A stretch of DNA of 64,000 nucleotides from Methylophilaceae bacterium (GTDB lineage Bacteria > Pseudomonadota > Gammaproteobacteria > Burkholderiales > Methylophilaceae), in assembly GCA_017857755.1 (NCBI GenBank), contig JAFMCM010000004.1, positions 1 to 64,000 of the forward strand, in the 5' to 3' direction. The notes under the pieces are model-generated. The model worked only from the letters and a program-made list of their open reading frames with translations, searched no databases and was not told where the DNA came from. The position numbers and the translations under genes were made by a program. Below, in pieces: positions 27,391 to 39,913 of the stretch (the first letter of the stretch is position 1; each line of letters begins with the position of its first letter).

Positions 27391-28551
27391 TTAATCCGCT
27401 TGCTTACGTAAAAATGCTGGAATGTCATACTCTTCAACACCATTCGACTTCATAGCATCCACTTGCGCACGACGGCTGTTAGAGCTGAATACCGCAGGCT
27501 CATCATTTAAGTCTTCCGCATAAATCGGCATGTTATTTGTCCCATCACGCAAGGTCGTCATGACACGTAATTCAGGCTTCTGTTCACGTTTTGCAACTGG
27601 GCCGTTTAAACCAGTGGCTACCATTGTTACGCGTAACTTATCACCAATGGTTTCATCCATTACCGTACCAACAATCACTGTCGCATCTTCTGCAGTAAAC
27701 GCTTTGATTGTGTTCATCACGTTGTAATATTCTTTCATTTTAAAGCTACTATTTGACGTAATATTGACTAATACACCGCGTGCATTAGCTAAATTCACGT
27801 CTTCTAACAATGGACTTGCAACAGCTTGCTCTGCTGCAATAATCGCACGATTTTCACCACTAGCTTCTGCTGACCCCATCATCGCCATACCCATTTCACT
27901 CATGACAGTCCGTACATCCGCAAAATCCACGTTGACTAAACCTGGGGAATTAATGATTTCTGCAATTCCTGAAACTGCATTGTGTAAGACGTCGTTCGCG
28001 GCACGGAATGCTTCTAAAAACGGCACGTCTTCACCCAATACTTCCATTAATTTCTCGTTTGGAATCACAATTAACGAATCAACATATTGTGATAATTCTG
28101 CCAAACCTTCTTCCGCTATTTTTGTACGTTTCCCTTCAAATGCAAATGGCTTGGTAACAACTGCAACTGTTAAGATGCCCATTTCTTTTGCAACTTCAGC
28201 AATAATCGGTGCAGCGCCTGTTCCAGTACCGCCGCCCATACCAGCAGCAATGAATAGCATATCTGCACCTTCAATCATTTCTGCAATTTGATCTCGGTCT
28301 TCCAGCGCCGCTTCGCGCCCAATTTGAGGTTTTGCCCCTGCACCTAAACCCTTGGTAATATCCGACCCGATTTGTAAAACCTGTGCTGCGCCACTTTTGC
28401 GCAATGCTTGCGCATCGGTGTTAGCACAAATAAATTCAACACCATTGACCACTTTGCCTATCATGTGGTCAACTGCGTTACCACCGCAACCCCCGACACC
28501 GATTACTTTAATCACAGCTTCTTGTGAATCTTTTTCCATAATTTCAAACAT
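27391..28551 (-). CDS. ftsZ: FtsZ, cell division GTPase
   Basis: Tubulin-like protein that forms the Z ring and directs septal wall synthesis. The GTP-binding motif GGGTGTGAAP lies near residue 106, the N-terminal GVGGCGGNAV is present, and the T7 loop NVDFADVRT is near 205. The C-terminal peptide EEYDIPAFLRKQ, which binds FtsA and other partners, is intact. Length 386 residues. A strong GGAG site precedes the ATG. It is the last division gene of the cluster, with ftsA 86 bases upstream, so an internal promoter is possible there. Confidence 0.98.
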   Translation of the reverse strand: MFEIMEKDSQEAVIKVIGVGGCGGNAVDHMIGKVVNGVEFICANTDAQALRKSGAAQVLQIGSDITKGLGAGAKPQIGREAALEDRDQIAEMIEGADMLFIAAGMGGGTGTGAAPIIAEVAKEMGILTVAVVTKPFAFEGKRTKIAEEGLAELSQYVDSLIVIPNEKLMEVLGEDVPFLEAFRAANDVLHNAVSGIAEIINSPGLVNVDFADVRTVMSEMGMAMMGSAEASGENRAIIAAEQAVASPLLEDVNLANARGVLVNITSNSSFKMKEYYNVMNTIKAFTAEDATVIVGTVMDETIGDKLRVTMVATGLNGPVAKREQKPELRVMTTLRDGTNNMPIYAEDLNDEPAVFSSNSRRAQVDAMKSNGVEEYDIPAFLRKQAD

Positions 28552-28637
28552 GTTATTTCTCCTATTTTGCCTTAATGTTTGAGCCTATTCTCATAAGCTC
28601 TGCCCTTTGTTACTACTCTTTAATATTGTCTAATGAC

Positions 28638-29876
28638 TTAAAAATTGCCTTGAAACCATTCTTTCATTCGCTCAAGAATCCTCACGACTGAATTACTGTC
28701 CATTTGGCCTGTTAACTCGCGTTCAACTTGCTGTTTACCCATTAATACCAAACCAACACCAGTTGCATATCTTGGATTATTAATCACTTCGGAAAGCCCA
28801 TCGATGTAGCGCGGCATTCCTAATCGAACTGGCATATGGAAAATCTCCTCACCCAATTCAATCATGCCGCGCATCATGGATGAACCTCCCGTAATCACGA
28901 TGCCAGAAGCAATCATTTCTTCCATGCCACTGCGACGTAGTTCTTGTAAAACCAGCTCGTATAATTCAACTACTCTAGGCTCAATGACTTCTGCTAATGT
29001 CTGTAAGGAAAGTTGTCTTGCTTCTCTGCCATCCACCCCTGGGACTTCGACCGTCTCACGCGGGTCAGCTAGTTGACGCAAGGCACAGCCATGTTTCACT
29101 TTAATATCTTCAGCCGATTGCGTTGGCGTGCGGAAAGCGACAGCAATATCGTTTGTCACCTGATCTCCAGCAATGGAAATGACTGCTGTATGCCGAATAG
29201 ACCCACTCTTAAATACGGCAATGTCTGTCGTACCTCCTCCAATATCAACTAAGCAAACACCCAACTCTTTTTCATCTTCAGTCAACACAGCTGTACTAGA
29301 AGCCAAGGGTTGCAAAATCAAATCACTGACTTCTAAACCACAGCGTTTAATACATTTCACAATGTTTTGTGCGGCTGCCACAGCACCTGTAACGATATGC
29401 ACCTTCACCTCGAGCTTTAATCCACTCATCCCCATCGGCTCACGCACATCATCTTGCCCATCAATAATGAATTCTTGAGTCAATATATGTAATATTTGCT
29501 GATCGGCTGGCAAGGCAATGGCACGCGCAGTTTCTACCACTCTATCCACATCCATCTGCGTCACTTCAGCATCTTTAATTTTCACCATGCCATGTGAGTT
29601 AAGACTTTTGACGTGACTGCCTGCAATCCCAGTAAACACATTTGTAATCTTGCAATCTGCCATCAACTCAGCTTCTTCTATCGACCGTTGAATTGCTTGC
29701 ATCGTGGAATCAATATTCACCACCACGCCTTTTTTTAATCCTCTCGAAGGGTGCTGTCCTATACCAATGACTTTAGTGGTGCCATCAGGCAGCAGTTCTG
29801 CCACTATCGTCACAATTTTAGATGTGCCGATATCCAACCCAATAATCAGGTTTTTACCGTCGCGCACTTTGTTCAT
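28638..29876 (-). CDS. ftsA: FtsA, cell division actin-like protein
   Basis: Actin-fold ATPase that tethers FtsZ filaments to the membrane and recruits later division proteins. The phosphate-binding motif LIIGLDIGTSKI begins near residue 10, and VDIGGGTTDIAVF and ITGGSSMM are further nucleotide-binding elements. The C-terminal amphipathic membrane helix ends RILERMKEWFQGNF. I use the ATG at 29876 (MNKVRDGK), because the AGGGAG site is then five bases away; an in-frame GTG two codons earlier overlaps that site. Confidence 0.97.
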   Translation of the reverse strand: MNKVRDGKNLIIGLDIGTSKIVTIVAELLPDGTTKVIGIGQHPSRGLKKGVVVNIDSTMQAIQRSIEEAELMADCKITNVFTGIAGSHVKSLNSHGMVKIKDAEVTQMDVDRVVETARAIALPADQQILHILTQEFIIDGQDDVREPMGMSGLKLEVKVHIVTGAVAAAQNIVKCIKRCGLEVSDLILQPLASSTAVLTEDEKELGVCLVDIGGGTTDIAVFKSGSIRHTAVISIAGDQVTNDIAVAFRTPTQSAEDIKVKHGCALRQLADPRETVEVPGVDGREARQLSLQTLAEVIEPRVVELYELVLQELRRSGMEEMIASGIVITGGSSMMRGMIELGEEIFHMPVRLGMPRYIDGLSEVINNPRYATGVGLVLMGKQQVERELTGQMDSNSVVRILERMKEWFQGNF

Positions 29877-29889
29877 TTCCACTCCCTTT

Positions 29890-30645
29890 TCATGCCAAGC
29901 TAACCCTGTTGTTTAAGATTAGTGGCGATACTTGCGTTGATAATTTTTTAGTTTGACGAACCGCGAACCCATTGGGATAGCGTAAATCCGCATATTGTAT
30001 TGTGCTGTTTAAATGCCTTAATACTGTTTCGTAAGCATTCGCAAATTGCTCCAATTTCACATCTAAGTTTTCTCGTCCAAGTGAAATGCGTAATTGCTGA
30101 TTAGTTTTAATCTCCCATGCACGTCGAGGTGACAATGTCACTTGCGCTATTTTCATCTCAGCTCTATTTAATATTTTTCCGAACAATGCATAATGTTCAG
30201 CGACCTCTTTAACAGCATCTCCCGCTCCATAAAAAACAGGCAAATCAGCATCTGAAGCGCCATGAAACAACTCGCCGTAAGTATTCACCAGCGCAATATC
30301 ACCCCATCTTGCCAATACTTGATGCTCTTCTATTTCCACTTGCAAAACACTTGGCCAGTGACGTCGTATACTCACATTTCTTGTCCATGGCAGCTTCTCA
30401 AACGCATCTCTTGTTTTTTTTATGTCTAAGGTAAAAAAATTACCTGTTAAGTGCGCTTCCACAATTAATTCGACTTGCTTGTGGCTAATATGCTTTAGTT
30501 CACCCGTCACTTTCACTGTATTAAGCGGAAAAATCGGTAAGCGAATAATCGCTACTGCCATGCCATACAAGAACATGCCTAATGCCAACACATATAAGAA
30601 ATTAGCAAGCCAATGTAATTGATTAGGCTTATGCCACATCATCAT
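29890..30645 (-). CDS. ftsQ: FtsQ, cell division protein
   Basis: A 251-residue bitopic membrane protein. A short cytoplasmic tail and one span (about 12-32) are followed by a POTRA domain starting [13 protein letters not shown] (about 42-110) and a beta domain. It links early division proteins to FtsB/FtsL and FtsI. The reading frame overlaps the end of ddlB by 17 bases; the first three codons are all ATG, so the exact start is uncertain by up to two codons. Confidence 0.92.
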   Translation of the reverse strand: MMMWHKPNQLHWLANFLYVLALGMFLYGMAVAIIRLPIFPLNTVKVTGELKHISHKQVELIVEAHLTGNFFTLDIKKTRDAFEKLPWTRNVSIRRHWPSVLQVEIEEHQVLARWGDIALVNTYGELFHGASDADLPVFYGAGDAVKEVAEHYALFGKILNRAEMKIAQVTLSPRRAWEIKTNQQLRISLGRENLDVKLEQFANAYETVLRHLNSTIQYADLRYPNGFAVRQTKKLSTQVSPLILNNRVSLA

Positions 30646-31567
30646 GCTCCAACGTCATTTGTAGAATCCGCACCACCAAACTATCAAAATCAATGCCAGC
30701 TGCTTTTGCCGCCATTGGCACTAAACTATGGTCAGTCATGCCTGGACTGGTATTGACTTCTAAGAAATAATGATTACCAGCCTCATCCATCAAGAAATCA
30801 ACACGTCCCCAACCCTGACAGCCAAGCACATTAAATGCATCTAAGGCCTCTTGCTGAATCTTGGCTTCAAGTTCCGCACTTAAACCGCAGGGACATAAGT
30901 ATTCAGTATCATTTCGCAAGTATTTCGCCTCAAAGTCATAAAACTCAGTTTTAGGCACTATGCGTACAATGGGCAATGTTTGCTGTCCAATAATGCCAAC
31001 CGTATATTCACCACCACTAATACAAGCTTCTGCAATGACTAAAGGGTCTGCCTTGGCGGCCACCTCATAAGCAGCGACCAGTTCGCCTGGCTTTTTCACT
31101 TTGGTAATACCAATACTCGAGCCCTCATTCGCTGGTTTAACAAAAATCGGAAAACCTAATTTTTGCTCTATCGTTGCAAAATCACTCTGCGGATGCACCA
31201 ATTCATATGCAGGTGTCGCCACACCTGATTCACTCCACTTCAACTTCGTTTGCCATTTATCCATGCCAATGGCTGATGCTGTTACGCCGCTACCCGTATA
31301 CGGCACTTCCATTGCGTCTAATATGCGTTGAATAGTGCCATCCTCTCCATGCTTGCCATGAAGCGCAATAAAAACCCGGTCATACTTTTCCAACCCAGCA
31401 ACATCTTGCACCATTGGGTCAAACGCAACCGCGTCAATGCCTTTTCTCAGCAAGGCATCCAGCACAGCACGCCCACTTTTTAGAGAAACTTCGCGTTCGC
31501 CAGACTCACCACCCAGCAACACAGCGACTCGTCCAAATGCTTTTGTATTTTGCCTAAGCATACTCAC
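30629..31567 (-). CDS. ddlB: DdlB, D-alanine-D-alanine ligase
   Basis: ATP-grasp enzyme that makes D-Ala-D-Ala for the peptidoglycan stem. The N-terminal motif [19 protein letters not shown], the [11 protein letters not shown] block, the [16 protein letters not shown]-binding loop, and the C-terminal [17 protein letters not shown] are all present. Length 312 is normal. It overlaps murB upstream by 14 bases and ftsQ downstream by 17, so all three are co-translated. Confidence 0.97.
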   Translation of the reverse strand: MSMLRQNTKAFGRVAVLLGGESGEREVSLKSGRAVLDALLRKGIDAVAFDPMVQDVAGLEKYDRVFIALHGKHGEDGTIQRILDAMEVPYTGSGVTASAIGMDKWQTKLKWSESGVATPAYELVHPQSDFATIEQKLGFPIFVKPANEGSSIGITKVKKPGELVAAYEVAAKADPLVIAEACISGGEYTVGIIGQQTLPIVRIVPKTEFYDFEAKYLRNDTEYLCPCGLSAELEAKIQQEALDAFNVLGCQGWGRVDFLMDEAGNHYFLEVNTSPGMTDHSLVPMAAKAAGIDFDSLVVRILQMTLEHDDVA

Positions 31568-32441
31568 CTATCACCTTGACTTCTTGTTGCAACATCACAT
31601 TTTGTTGTTCAAACACAACTTTTTTCATGTATTCAATTAGCGATTCAATATCTTGAGCGGTACACCCGCCAACATTGACAATAAAATTCGCATGCTTTGG
31701 TGATACTTGTGCCCCACCAATCTGAAACCCTTTTAATCCGCTCGCTTCAATTAATCTTGCTGCGTAATCACCTTCTGGATTACGGAAAGTCGAACCGCCA
31801 CTTGGATAGTTCAATGGTTGGCTCTCCAATCTTTTGGCTAACAATGTCTTAATTTTGTCAGTTGACTCTTGCGAGCTGCCTTCAACAAGCTTGAACCATG
31901 CGCCGACAAACCACTCATCAATCACTGGCAACGTTACATGACGATAAGCAATCTCAAACGCATCAGCCTTTCTCATTTGTAAATTTCCATAACGATTAAT
32001 CATTAAAACTTGATGCACGATATCCCAAGTCACGCCGCCATAACATCCCGCGTTCATTGCTAATGCACCACCTATGGTGCCTGGAATACCTGCCATAAAC
32101 TCAGCACCTGTTTGGCTATTGCTAGCACTAAATTTAGCCAGTTTCCCGCATGTCACACCAGCTTCCGCATAAATATAATCAGCCTCGACTTTAATGGTTC
32201 TGAGTGCTTGATGCATCACCACTACCGTTCCTCTAACGCCACCATCTCTGACCAATAAGTTACTACCCAATCCGATAAAAGTGATTGGCTCATCCACACT
32301 CACATCACTTAAAAATGTAGTCAATTCATCCAAGCCATTTGGAATATACAAACGGTCAACCAACCCACCAACGCGCCAACTGGTATAGCGTGCCAATGGC
32401 ACATTTTCCAGCAGTTGACCTATTGATTGCGATTGCATCAT
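31554..32441 (-). CDS. murB: MurB, UDP-N-acetylenolpyruvoylglucosamine reductase
   Basis: FAD enzyme that reduces UDP-GlcNAc-enolpyruvate to UDP-MurNAc with NADPH. The FAD domain shows [12 protein letters not shown] and [19 protein letters not shown]. The catalytic Ser is in [13 protein letters not shown], and [10 protein letters not shown] lies in the C-terminal part. At 295 residues it resembles the shorter type II MurB rather than the enteric type. Its start overlaps the murC stop by four bases. Confidence 0.96.
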   Translation of the reverse strand: MMQSQSIGQLLENVPLARYTSWRVGGLVDRLYIPNGLDELTTFLSDVSVDEPITFIGLGSNLLVRDGGVRGTVVVMHQALRTIKVEADYIYAEAGVTCGKLAKFSASNSQTGAEFMAGIPGTIGGALAMNAGCYGGVTWDIVHQVLMINRYGNLQMRKADAFEIAYRHVTLPVIDEWFVGAWFKLVEGSSQESTDKIKTLLAKRLESQPLNYPSGGSTFRNPEGDYAARLIEASGLKGFQIGGAQVSPKHANFIVNVGGCTAQDIESLIEYMKKVVFEQQNVMLQQEVKVIGEYA

Positions 32442-33832
32442 GCCATCATCACTTTCGTTTGCTGGGCAACCTGGCCAATACTGCCTGCGCCCATTACAAT
32501 GACTACGTCATCGGCTTGCACTGTCTCAATAATTGCAGCTGGCAATGCCTCAGTGGTTTCAACAAAAATGGGCTCAATGCCACTTTCCACTTTTATTGCA
32601 CGAATCAGCGTCTCGGTGTCAGCCGCTACTATGCGTGATTCACCCGCCGAATAGACCTCAGTCAATAAAGCAATATCTGCGCTCGCAATCACTTGCACAA
32701 AATCGGCAAAACAGTCTCGTGTGCGCGTATATCGATGTGGTTGAAAAGCTAACACCAGCCTCCTAGCTGGAAAGGCATCACGAGCAGCAGCAATCACAGC
32801 GCGCATTTCAACTGGATGATGACCATAATCATCAATTAAGGTAAACGTGCCACCTTTACCTGTTGCCACTTCACCATAACGTTCAAACCTTCTGCCCACA
32901 CCTTTAAATTCTGCTAATGCTTTTATAATCGCTTCATCGGCTACGTTTAACTCACTAGCAATCGCAATCGCCGCTAAGGCATTCAGTACATAATGTTTAC
33001 CAGGCAAATTTAAAGTGACTTTCAATTGGGTGGTTTCACCATTTGTCCGCGTCACCGTAAAATGCATTTTTCCGTTATCCGCCTGAATATCACTGGCGCG
33101 GATATTGGCATCATCACTGATCCCATATGTGGTCACTGGCTTAGTGATGCGAGGCAATATTTCACGCACGTTATGATCGTCAATACATACGACAGCCATT
33201 CCCCAAAAAGGTAATTGCTGTAAAAATTCAACAAATGCATTTTTTAATTTATCGAAACTTTGCTCATAGGTTTCCATATGATCATGGTCAATATTAGTGA
33301 CTACCGCTAAAATCGGACTAAGATGCAAAAATGAGGCATCAGACTCATCTGCCTCAACGACAATATGCTCCCCTGCGCCTAATCTAGCATTGGTACTAGC
33401 AGATTCGAGCTTACCGCCAATGACAAATGTTGGATCTAGGCCTGCTTCAGCTAATATGCTAGCAATCAAGCTAGTGGTCGTGGTTTTTCCATGGGTACCA
33501 GCAACTGCAATACCTTGTTTAAATCGCATTAATTCAGCTAACATTAATGCGCGCGGGACGACTGGAATATGATGTGCTCTCGCGGCAACCACTTCAGGAT
33601 TTTGTTCACTAACCGCAGTTGAGACCACAACCACATCCGCATCACCTAAATTTTCTTTTGCATGGGTTTGATAGAGCTTGGCTCCAAAGCTAACTAATCT
33701 TTTCGTTATCGCATTACTTGCCAAATCTGACCCACTCACGTTAAAGCCCAAGTTGATCAACACCTCGGCGATACCGCTCATTCCAATTCCACCAATGCCA
33801 ACAAAATGAATGTTTTTTACTTTATGTTTCAT
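32438..33832 (-). CDS. murC: MurC, UDP-N-acetylmuramate-L-alanine ligase
   Basis: Adds L-alanine to UDP-MurNAc using ATP. The N-terminal Rossmann motif is [18 protein letters not shown], the ATP loop is [14 protein letters not shown] near residue 115, and the [10 protein letters not shown] motif is near 340. The start is placed at the ATG at 33832, which overlaps the murG stop as ATGA and matches family N-termini. A longer in-frame frame upstream lies inside murG. Length 464 residues. Confidence 0.97.
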   Translation of the reverse strand: MKHKVKNIHFVGIGGIGMSGIAEVLINLGFNVSGSDLASNAITKRLVSFGAKLYQTHAKENLGDADVVVVSTAVSEQNPEVVAARAHHIPVVPRALMLAELMRFKQGIAVAGTHGKTTTTSLIASILAEAGLDPTFVIGGKLESASTNARLGAGEHIVVEADESDASFLHLSPILAVVTNIDHDHMETYEQSFDKLKNAFVEFLQQLPFWGMAVVCIDDHNVREILPRITKPVTTYGISDDANIRASDIQADNGKMHFTVTRTNGETTQLKVTLNLPGKHYVLNALAAIAIASELNVADEAIIKALAEFKGVGRRFERYGEVATGKGGTFTLIDDYGHHPVEMRAVIAAARDAFPARRLVLAFQPHRYTRTRDCFADFVQVIASADIALLTEVYSAGESRIVAADTETLIRAIKVESGIEPIFVETTEALPAAIIETVQADDVVIVMGAGSIGQVAQQTKVMMA

Positions 33833-34917
33833 GCTGCTATTCCTGCCAATGTCATGCATATTTTTGCAACCGAAGCTGTTGCTTCTGGCCGCCCTAATTG
33901 ACGTGCTTTTTTTGCCATGGCTAAACACTCTGCTCGTGTTAATTGACCTAGTATTTCACTTGCTTTTTCAACATTAAACTCATTTTGTTGCACTAAAATC
34001 GCCGCGCCGTTTTCGCTTAAGTATTTCGCGTTGATTGTTTGATGATTGTCTACCGCATAGGGAAATGGCACCAAAACACTCGCAACCCCAATACAAGCCA
34101 ACTCAGCGACTGTTAACGCTCCTGAGCGACAAATCACTACATCTGCCCAAGCATATTGGCTTGCCATATCTTGGATATACGCTTTTGTCTGCGCATCAAT
34201 ACCTGCGTCTTGATAGTTGCTCTCAAGCACTGCAATATGCTTTTCACCCGATTGATGCACCACAATCGGTCTTTGTGCTGCTGGCAATCGAGCAATCGCT
34301 TTTGGCAACACCTCATTTAAGGCTGTCGCACCTAAACTACCGCCCACTACTAACACGCGCAAACGACCATCTCTTTCCTGATAACGGGATTCAGGCAAAG
34401 CAATTGTTGTCATTTCTTCGCGAACAGGGTTGCCCACTAAGCTGGTTTTTTTACTAAAGACCGCAGGAAAAGCAGCTAATACTTGATTAGCGAAATAACT
34501 TAATGTTTTATTGGTTAACCCCGCTACGGCATTTTGCTCATGAATCACTAAGGGCTTACCTAATAATTTAGCCATTAATCCACCAGGAAAGGCTGCAAAA
34601 CCACCCATACCCAACACGACGTTAGGCTGATATTGCAATATTGCACTGGCACTTTGTTTGAAAGCCAAGGTCAATTTCAATGGCAATAACACCCATCCCA
34701 TCCATCCTTTTCCACGCACACCACGCATCGTAATCATCGCTTTATCGTATTTTTTATCTGTAATTAAGCGGTTTTCCATACCGCCTTCTGTTGCTAACCA
34801 GACCACTTCCCAGCCAAGGGCTTGCAGATAATCAGCTACAGCCATTGCTGGATAAACATGTCCGCCTGTGCCGCCAGCCATTACCATTAAACGCATCGTT
34901 GATTGTGCATTTGTCAT
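33829..34917 (-). CDS. murG: MurG, lipid II GlcNAc transferase
   Basis: Peripheral membrane glycosyltransferase (GT28) that adds GlcNAc to lipid I, forming lipid II. The N-terminal glycine loop [17 protein letters not shown] and the [11 protein letters not shown] loop are typical; [12 protein letters not shown] and the C-terminal [15 protein letters not shown] bind donor and acceptor. Length 362. It overlaps both ftsW and murC by four bases. Confidence 0.97.
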   Translation of the reverse strand: MTNAQSTMRLMVMAGGTGGHVYPAMAVADYLQALGWEVVWLATEGGMENRLITDKKYDKAMITMRGVRGKGWMGWVLLPLKLTLAFKQSASAILQYQPNVVLGMGGFAAFPGGLMAKLLGKPLVIHEQNAVAGLTNKTLSYFANQVLAAFPAVFSKKTSLVGNPVREEMTTIALPESRYQERDGRLRVLVVGGSLGATALNEVLPKAIARLPAAQRPIVVHQSGEKHIAVLESNYQDAGIDAQTKAYIQDMASQYAWADVVICRSGALTVAELACIGVASVLVPFPYAVDNHQTINAKYLSENGAAILVQQNEFNVEKASEILGQLTRAECLAMAKKARQLGRPEATASVAKICMTLAGIAA

Positions 34918-36080
34918 AATGGCAAACCCTTTTGTATCATGCGATTTTCGTAATCAATCCGTAGCAGCACTGCGATTGCAACACAATTGGCCAAAATGCC
35001 ACTTCCACCAAAAGACAGTAGTGGCAAAGTTAACCCTTTAGTGGGTAACATGCCCATGTTTACACCAATATTGATAATGGCCTGCGCACCAACCCAAACA
35101 CCAAGTCCTTGCGCCAACAAAGCAGAGAAGTACTGTTCGTTTTGAGCGGCTTCTTTGCCGATACCAAAAGCACGAATCACCAACCATGCAAACATGCAAA
35201 GCACAATAACAACGCCTACAAATCCTAGTTCTTCCGCGATGACCGCAAATAAAAAGTCGGTATGGGCCTCAGGTAGGTACAGTAATTTTTCTACACTACC
35301 TCCTAACCCAACACCAAACCATTCACCTCGACCAAATGCAATCAACGCATGTGACAGTTGATAACCTTTTCCGAACGGGTCTGCCCAAGGGTCCATAAAC
35401 CCGATAACACGCTGTAGTCGATAAGGTGAACTAATAATTAGGAAGTAAATAGCGACTGGCAAGACAGCAATTAAACCGACAAATATCCAGCCATTAATGC
35501 CTGCTAACCATAAAATAGAAATGGCAATTGTGGCGACGACTGCCAGCGCCCCAAAATCTGGCTCTCTTAATAATAAAAATCCAACGATAACCATCACGCC
35601 TACCATCGGCAAAAAGCCTTTGACGATACTATCCATTTGCGCTGATTTTCTAACGGCATAATCAGCCACATACATTGCCGCAAATAACTTCATCAATTCT
35701 GATGGTTGTAGATTAATCACAAACAAAGATAACCAACGCTGACTGCCATTAATGTTTCTACCAACCCCAGGAATTAACACCAAAATCAATAACGCAATGG
35801 CAAATATAAATAGATAAGGCGCCATTTTTTGCCACCATTCCATTGGCACTTGAAAAGCCATATAAGCAGCAACAAGGCTAACGCCAATAAAAATAGCCTG
35901 CCTCACTAAATAGTAAGTACTCTGGTGTCCAATTGCAGCGTTTGCTTCAGCAATGGCAATCGAAGCGGAATAAACCATCACCAAACCTAAGCCTAAAAGC
36001 GCAAGCGTCATCCATAACAATAAATAGTCAAATCGATTGCTTACCATGCGTGGATTTACCCTCGTTGTTGCACTCATCAT
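34914..36080 (-). CDS. ftsW: FtsW, septal peptidoglycan glycosyltransferase
   Basis: A 388-residue SEDS-family membrane protein with about ten spans that polymerises lipid II at the septum together with FtsI. Visible family blocks are [36 protein letters not shown], and the C-terminal [19 protein letters not shown]. It overlaps murD upstream and murG downstream by four bases each. Confidence 0.97.
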   Translation of the reverse strand: MMSATTRVNPRMVSNRFDYLLLWMTLALLGLGLVMVYSASIAIAEANAAIGHQSTYYLVRQAIFIGVSLVAAYMAFQVPMEWWQKMAPYLFIFAIALLILVLIPGVGRNINGSQRWLSLFVINLQPSELMKLFAAMYVADYAVRKSAQMDSIVKGFLPMVGVMVIVGFLLLREPDFGALAVVATIAISILWLAGINGWIFVGLIAVLPVAIYFLIISSPYRLQRVIGFMDPWADPFGKGYQLSHALIAFGRGEWFGVGLGGSVEKLLYLPEAHTDFLFAVIAEELGFVGVVIVLCMFAWLVIRAFGIGKEAAQNEQYFSALLAQGLGVWVGAQAIINIGVNMGMLPTKGLTLPLLSFGGSGILANCVAIAVLLRIDYENRMIQKGLPL

Positions 36081-37429
36081 ATCGGCAATTCCTGCTGTTT
36101 CACTGCGGCAACAAACGCCTCCGCACGTGCGATATAATTTTTATACTGATCGAAGCTAGCACATGCGGGCGACAACAATACAGCATCACCTGCCCGTGCT
36201 AATCGTCGCGCAATTACCACCGCCTCTTGCATATCTTGGGCATGATACATCGGCACTTCTGTTCCAATTAAAGCCTGTTCAATCAATGGTGCGTCACGGC
36301 CAATTAACACGACTGCACGCGCATTCTGGCTAACTGGTTTTTGCATTGGGTTAAAATCTTGACCTTTACCATCTCCACCAGCGATGAGTACGACTTTTTG
36401 CGGCAATCCTGACAAGGCGGCACAAGTTGCACCGACATTAGTGCCTTTTGAATCGTCGTAATAATCGACTTCGTCAATTTCCGCAATCCATTGCACACGA
36501 TGGGGTAACCCTTTGAAGTTATATAACGCATTTAACAAAGGTGCATATTCCAAGCCGATAGCGCGACATAGTGCAATAGCCGCCAATGCGTTTGCTGCAT
36601 TATGTGCACCTTTTATTGGCAAATCCGCTACATTTAATAGACGACGTTCGCCATCACAAAGCCATATCTCCTGCGCGTCCACTGCAATACCGAACGCTTG
36701 CGGATTGAAGTCCAAGCCAAACGAACTCATTTTTAAACTGGGGCGCTCCATAATCATGCTCCAAGCATCATCCCGATTGAGCACTTGATGCATCGCTTGA
36801 TAAAAGATATGTGCTTTTGCGGCAGCATACTTGGTTATATCTTCATACCGATCCATATGATCTTCTGTAAGGTTCAACATGGTCGCCGCATCAACTACAA
36901 GGCTGTTTGTCGTTTCCAACTGAAAGCTTGAGAGCTCTAAGACGTACACATCTGGTGTTTGCATACTTAACGTATCCAATACTGGCAACCCAATATTGCC
37001 AGCAACAATGGTTTTCAGTCCTGCCGCTTTGCACATTTCACCGACTAATGTGGTCACTGTTGTCTTGCCGTTTGATCCAGTGATTGCAATCACTTTTGCA
37101 TTTTTAGAACGGTGTTGAGCAAATAACTCAACATCACCAACGACTCGCACACCGGCCGCCAATGCAGCTTGAATTGCTGGCGCTTCTAGCGCAACACCAG
37201 GGCTGACAACCAATAGCTCCATTGCGCCTAAAAACACTGCATCAAGCGCACCCAAGCGAATATCGATTTGCGCAAATTCCGCTTTCACCGTCTCAATATT
37301 CGGTGGATTCTCGCGCGTATCAGCGGCGGACACGACAGCACCTTGCGCCACTAGCCAGCGCAAAGCTGATAGACCTGTATCACCAAGTCCTATCACTAAT
37401 ACCCTTTTATTGTTAATGGAGGTCGTCAT
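36077..37429 (-). CDS. murD: MurD, UDP-MurNAc-L-alanine D-glutamate ligase
   Basis: Adds D-glutamate to UDP-MurNAc-L-Ala. The N-terminal domain begins [17 protein letters not shown], the ATP loop is [17 protein letters not shown] near residue 116, and [12 protein letters not shown] and [13 protein letters not shown] lie further on. Length 450. It starts 10 bases after mraY ends and overlaps ftsW by four bases. Confidence 0.97.
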   Translation of the reverse strand: MTTSINNKRVLVIGLGDTGLSALRWLVAQGAVVSAADTRENPPNIETVKAEFAQIDIRLGALDAVFLGAMELLVVSPGVALEAPAIQAALAAGVRVVGDVELFAQHRSKNAKVIAITGSNGKTTVTTLVGEMCKAAGLKTIVAGNIGLPVLDTLSMQTPDVYVLELSSFQLETTNSLVVDAATMLNLTEDHMDRYEDITKYAAAKAHIFYQAMHQVLNRDDAWSMIMERPSLKMSSFGLDFNPQAFGIAVDAQEIWLCDGERRLLNVADLPIKGAHNAANALAAIALCRAIGLEYAPLLNALYNFKGLPHRVQWIAEIDEVDYYDDSKGTNVGATCAALSGLPQKVVLIAGGDGKGQDFNPMQKPVSQNARAVVLIGRDAPLIEQALIGTEVPMYHAQDMQEAVVIARRLARAGDAVLLSPACASFDQYKNYIARAEAFVAAVKQQELPI

Positions 37430-37439
37430 TGAATGTATT

Positions 37440-38543
37440 TCATCTAATTTTTAAAGCTGAAAGCCCCACTAAAACCAACATCATAGTAATAATCCAAAAA
37501 CGCACTACGACTTGCGTCTCTTTCCATCCTTTTTGTTCGTAATGATGGTGCAACGGCGCCATTAAAAAAATGCGTTGCCCAATACCTGTTTTGTATTTGG
37601 TATATTTAAAATAAAGTACCTGCATCGCAACCGAAAACGTTTCTACAACAAATACACCACCCATAATAAACAAGACAATTTCTTGTCTGACAATCACGGC
37701 AACCACACCCAATGCACCACCCAAAGCCAAAGCGCCGACATCACCCATAAAGACTTCGGCTGGATAGGCGTTAAACCATAAAAATCCAAGCCCTGCACCT
37801 GCCATTGCGGCACAAAACACCATCAATTCTCCAGCACCCGCTACGTAAGGCACGCCTAAGTATTTTGAGAAATAGAGATGGCCTGCAACATAGGCAAATA
37901 CACCTAAAGCGCCGCCGACCATGACTGTTGGCAAGATCGCTAAACCATCTAGCCCGTCGGTTAAGTTAACCGCATTACTGCTGCCAACCACCACCATATA
38001 TGTCAAGACTAAAAACCCCACAAAACCGAGTGGTAGGACTGCATTTTTGAAGAAAGGAAATATTAAGGTGGTTTCAATCGGTGATGCAGCCGTTTGATAT
38101 AAAAAGATACCCACGCCCAACCCGATCAAACTCTGCCAAAATATTTTGGCTTTTGCCGATAATCCTTTGGGATTTCGATGCACGACTTTTCGGTAATCAT
38201 CTACCCAACCAATTGCACCGAAGCCTAAAGTGGTGATTAACACCACCCAAACAAAACGATTATGTAAATCCGCCCAAAGCAAAGTCGACAAGGCAATCGC
38301 CACAAGAATCAGAGCCCCTCCCATGGTCGGTGTCCCTGCTTTAATTAAATGTGATTGCGGTCCATCATCTCTAACAGCTTGGCCGACTTTATATTGAGTC
38401 AGCTTTCGAATCATGGTTGGTCCAACAACAAATGAGATCATCAAAGCAGTTAACGTAGCCAAAACTGCGCGTAGGGTTATGTAATTAAATACATTAAATC
38501 CTTTAATATCAGTCGCAAAATAGCGTGCCAATTCTAATAACAT
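37440..38543 (-). CDS. mraY: MraY, phospho-MurNAc-pentapeptide transferase
   Basis: Integral membrane enzyme with about ten spans that transfers phospho-MurNAc-pentapeptide to undecaprenyl phosphate, giving lipid I. Conserved blocks are [21 protein letters not shown] with catalytic aspartates, [14 protein letters not shown], and [13 protein letters not shown] with the His triplet. Length 367 is slightly above the usual 360. The first ten bases overlap the end of murF. Confidence 0.97.
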   Translation of the reverse strand: MLLELARYFATDIKGFNVFNYITLRAVLATLTALMISFVVGPTMIRKLTQYKVGQAVRDDGPQSHLIKAGTPTMGGALILVAIALSTLLWADLHNRFVWVVLITTLGFGAIGWVDDYRKVVHRNPKGLSAKAKIFWQSLIGLGVGIFLYQTAASPIETTLIFPFFKNAVLPLGFVGFLVLTYMVVVGSSNAVNLTDGLDGLAILPTVMVGGALGVFAYVAGHLYFSKYLGVPYVAGAGELMVFCAAMAGAGLGFLWFNAYPAEVFMGDVGALALGGALGVVAVIVRQEIVLFIMGGVFVVETFSVAMQVLYFKYTKYKTGIGQRIFLMAPLHHHYEQKGWKETQVVVRFWIITMMLVLVGLSALKIR

Positions 38544-39913
38544 TCATGTACTCCTCTTATATTTTGATGATTCACAATGGCATCGACAACACGCTCCATT
38601 TTCATTGAACGCGAACCTTTAACTAGCACGCAGGTTTCAGCTTGCATTTGAGCTTTAAGGTGATCGACCAACGCTTGCAAAACATCAAAATGATCGCCTC
38701 TGTCTCCAAATGCACTTGTCGCCAACCGACTCAACGGACCAAAGCTCAACATTGCTGAAACCCCTTTTTGTCTGGCATAAGCGCCTATTTCTTGATGCAT
38801 AGCGCCTTCATCAGCGCCCAATTCAGCCATGTCACCCATCACGAAGATCCCATTCTTGAAGCCTTTGTTTTGATAGGCTACTAGCACATCAATTGCCGCT
38901 TTCATGGAATCTGGGTTAGCGTTGTAAGTGTCATCAATCACAACAGCTTGCTGATAGCCTGTATGCGTTTGCAAACGCCCTTTCATCCCATCAAACAGAC
39001 TGAGTCCTTCAGCGATTTGTTGATTCGATAAACCTAGTGCAATCGCAACCGTACTGGCTGCCAACACGTTTCTGACATTATGCTCACCCAACACCCTGAT
39101 TTCGAAAGAAACATGGCCTTCTGGTGTCTTTAAATCGATTTGAGTTGTCCTATCCAAAACTACATATTCGGCTGTCACATCTGCTGGATGATTTAAACCG
39201 AATGTCAGGATTTTTTTGCCTTGATTTAAGCAACACCAATAAGTAGCGAAGCTATCATCAGCATTAATCACTGCAATACCATCAGCTACCAGGCCTTCAA
39301 AAATCTCGCCTTTTGCCTCTGCAATCGCTTCGCGAGATCCGACCTCGCCTATATGGGCTGTACCCGCATTGTTAACCAAAGCGATTTGTGGGGATGCTAA
39401 CTTAGTTAAGTAACGAATCTCACCTAAATGATTCATGCCCATCTCAATGACGGCGCCGCTGTGATTTGCGCGCAGATTGAGCAATGTGAGTGGCATACCA
39501 ATTTCGTTATTAAGATTGCCTTTCGTCGCCAGCACGTCGCCTTTTGCAACCTTTAGAATCGACGCAATCATTTCTTTCACCGTCGTTTTGCCATTACTTC
39601 CAGTCACAGCCACTACTGGTAAACTAAATTTTTGGCGCCAGTACTGTGCCAATACTCCTAGTGCAATCTTAGTATCCTCAACTAATACAGCTGGACGAGC
39701 AGCTATATTCGCATCGGAGATTAACACAGCAACCGCCCCTTGCTGAATTGCCGCAGCGGCATAGCTGTTTCCATCAAAACGCTCACCTTTAATTGCAACA
39801 AATAGTTGGCCGTTTACAATACTACGGCTATCGGTCCCCACGCTTGACACACGGACATCTTCACCTAGGATTGGCGCATGTAAAGCCTTGGCAATTTCTG
39901 ACAGCATCATCAT
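38534..39913 (-). CDS. murF: MurF, UDP-MurNAc-tripeptide D-Ala-D-Ala ligase
   Basis: Adds the D-Ala-D-Ala dipeptide, made by DdlB, to UDP-MurNAc-tripeptide. Shown by [18 protein letters not shown] at the N-terminus, [14 protein letters not shown] (ATP loop near residue 110), [14 protein letters not shown], and [14 protein letters not shown]. Length 459 residues. It overlaps murE by four bases and mraY by ten. Confidence 0.97.
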   Translation of the reverse strand: MMMLSEIAKALHAPILGEDVRVSSVGTDSRSIVNGQLFVAIKGERFDGNSYAAAAIQQGAVAVLISDANIAARPAVLVEDTKIALGVLAQYWRQKFSLPVVAVTGSNGKTTVKEMIASILKVAKGDVLATKGNLNNEIGMPLTLLNLRANHSGAVIEMGMNHLGEIRYLTKLASPQIALVNNAGTAHIGEVGSREAIAEAKGEIFEGLVADGIAVINADDSFATYWCCLNQGKKILTFGLNHPADVTAEYVVLDRTTQIDLKTPEGHVSFEIRVLGEHNVRNVLAASTVAIALGLSNQQIAEGLSLFDGMKGRLQTHTGYQQAVVIDDTYNANPDSMKAAIDVLVAYQNKGFKNGIFVMGDMAELGADEGAMHQEIGAYARQKGVSAMLSFGPLSRLATSAFGDRGDHFDVLQALVDHLKAQMQAETCVLVKGSRSMKMERVVDAIVNHQNIRGVHECY